From: Lysobacter_K sp038248955
Lineage (GTDB): Bacteria; Pseudomonadota; Gammaproteobacteria; Xanthomonadales; Xanthomonadaceae
Assembly: GCA_038248955.1 (NCBI GenBank)
Contig: JBBRWW010000160.1
Span: forward strand, 1-6,084
Direction: 5' to 3'
Length of the DNA: 6,084 nucleotides
The notes beneath the pieces are model-generated. The model worked only from the letters and a program-made list of their open reading frames with translations, was not told the DNA's origin and ran no database searches. The stretch's first letter is position 1. Each line of letters opens with the position of its first letter. Positions 5,082 through 6,084 of this stretch are shown here, piece after piece. The translations under genes were made by a program, and so were the position numbers.

Positions 5082-6084
5082 TCAGAAGATATCGAAAGAC
5101 TCCTCGGCCGGCGCCGCGTTCTCGTCCGGTCCGTAATCGATGTCGCTGGCCATGCGCTCCAGATCCTCGGCCTTGACCCATTCGACGATGCCGCCGTTTC
5201 CGTCCGGCATCAGCCGGCCGCCGGCGCCGACGGAAACCTTGACCATGCCGTCGGGCGGGTCATTGGCCGCGATCGGCTGGTCCTTGAGCGCCACGCGCAT
5301 GTAGTCGATCCAGATCGGCAGCGCGGCCTTGCCGCCGTATTCGCGGTAGCCCAGCGACTTGTAGTCGTCGCGTCCCACCCAGACCGTGGTCACCAGCGGG
5401 CCGCCGAACCCGGAAAACCAGGCATCGCGATGGTCATTGGTGGAACCGGTCTTGCCGCCAATGTCCTCGCGGCCCAATACCTTCGCCGCGGTGCCGGTGC
5501 CGCGCTGCACGACGTCGCGCATCATGGACACCAGCTGGTAGGCAATGCGTTCGTCGATCGCGCGCGGTGCCAGGAGCAGGTTGGCAACCTCGGACGGTGC
5601 CTTCTTGTCGGCGGCCTTGGCCCCCGCTTTGGCGTCGGGCTTCGCGGAAGTCGAGACGGCGGATGCGGCCGGACCCAGGTCGAAGCCGTCGACCACGGCC
5701 GTCGGCGCATGGATCGCACCGCCGGCGGCGGTCGCCGAACCACCACAGCCGTGGCAGCCGGTCGCGGGGTTTTCCTTGAATATCCGCGCGCCGTCGCGGT
5801 CCTTGACCTCGTCGATGAACCACGGCGTGATGCGGAACCCGCCGTTGGCGAATACGGAGTACCCGCGCGCGATCGACAGGGGCGTCAGCGAGGCGCTGCC
5901 CAGCGACATCGACAGGTTCGGCGGCAGGGTGTTTTCCTCGAACCCGAAGTGGCTGATGTACTTGCGCGCATAGTCGACCCCGATCGCGTCGAGCAGGCGG
6001 ACCGACACCAGGTTGCGCGACCGCACCAGCGCTTCGCGCACGCGCATCGGGCCGGCGAACTTGCCGTCGTCGTTCTGCGGCCGC
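5082..6084 (-). CDS. mrcA: Penicillin-binding protein 1A, C-terminal transpeptidase part (5' end outside window)
   Basis: Class A PBPs are inner-membrane, periplasm-facing enzymes that polymerise glycan strands and cross-link stem peptides. The frame runs open to the right edge; 333 residues are visible, less than half the usual 750-850. The visible part begins with PQNDDGKFAGPMRVREAL, followed by the SxN motif Ser-Arg-Asn (6012-6020) in SRNLVSVRLL, then SLTPLSIARGYSVFANGG, and the KTG box (5445-5453) in GGKTGSTNDHRDAWFSGFGG. These identify the transpeptidase domain of the PBP1A subfamily. The glycosyltransferase domain, membrane anchor and active-site SxxK lie beyond the window. Between SxN and KTG is a CHGC motif (5745-5756) and an Ala/Lys-rich low-complexity stretch (5583-5663), where the family is variable. 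The acidic tail ends EESFDIF. The stop lies 178 bp before the next minus-strand gene; I see no strong terminator in between. The symbol could equally be ponA by local convention. Confidence 0.95.
   Translation of the reverse strand, partial: RPQNDDGKFAGPMRVREALVRSRNLVSVRLLDAIGVDYARKYISHFGFEENTLPPNLSMSLGSASLTPLSIARGYSVFANGGFRITPWFIDEVKDRDGARIFKENPATGCHGCGGSATAAGGAIHAPTAVVDGFDLGPAASAVSTSAKPDAKAGAKAADKKAPSEVANLLLAPRAIDERIAYQLVSMMRDVVQRGTGTAAKVLGREDIGGKTGSTNDHRDAWFSGFGGPLVTTVWVGRDDYKSLGYREYGGKAALPIWIDYMRVALKDQPIAANDPPDGMVKVSVGAGGRLMPDGNGGIVEWVKAEDLERMASDIDYGPDENAAPAEESFDIF

Noticed and set aside
1..6084. Mobile element, CRISPR array, tRNA/rRNA, prophage or defence cluster
   Set aside because: I found no transposase, integrase, regularly spaced repeats, cloverleaf-like sequence or abrupt composition change; the genes are standard chromosomal ones.

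Overview
The window is ordinary-looking chromosomal DNA of a high-GC gammaproteobacterium. The protein sequences (RecG, type B L31, type II citrate synthase, PBP1A) and the very strong G/C preference at third codon positions point to the Xanthomonadaceae/Lysobacteraceae (Lysobacter, Luteimonas or a relative). This placement rests on remembered family resemblance, not on a search.

Layout on the plus strand: (1) the C-terminal 406 codons of recG, beginning inside Walker A; (2) a nucleoside hydrolase 61 bp downstream; (3) rpmE2, the zinc-free (type B) ribosomal protein L31, with a good sigma70-type promoter in front and a stem-loop terminator behind; (4) gltA, citrate synthase, with a GTG start, a strong Shine-Dalgarno sequence and a probable extended -10 promoter. 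Layout on the minus strand, convergent with gltA: (5) an unrecognised conserved-type protein of 223 residues with a His-rich N-terminus and a possible degenerate nucleotidyltransferase-like core; (6) the C-terminal 333 codons of a class A penicillin-binding protein (PBP1A, mrcA/ponA type), whose start lies beyond the right edge. A perfect 28-bp palindrome lies between the two convergent units and probably ends transcription from both sides.

The genes serve separate housekeeping roles: replication-fork rescue, nucleoside salvage, translation, the TCA cycle and peptidoglycan synthesis. Each main unit seems to have its own signals rather than belonging to one operon. I see no mobile element, tRNA, rRNA, CRISPR array, toxin-antitoxin pair or defence system. 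I do not see a new multi-gene system here.

The points worth a second look are residue-level or regulatory: loss of the usual active-site His next to the last metal-binding Asp in the nucleoside hydrolase; substitutions at three positions of the NADH-inhibition site in citrate synthase, including Cys206 to Ser; AGTCC repeats at about 20-bp spacing upstream of the gltA -10; the unknown minus-strand protein; and a CHGC motif followed by an Ala/Lys-rich insert inside the PBP1A transpeptidase domain.
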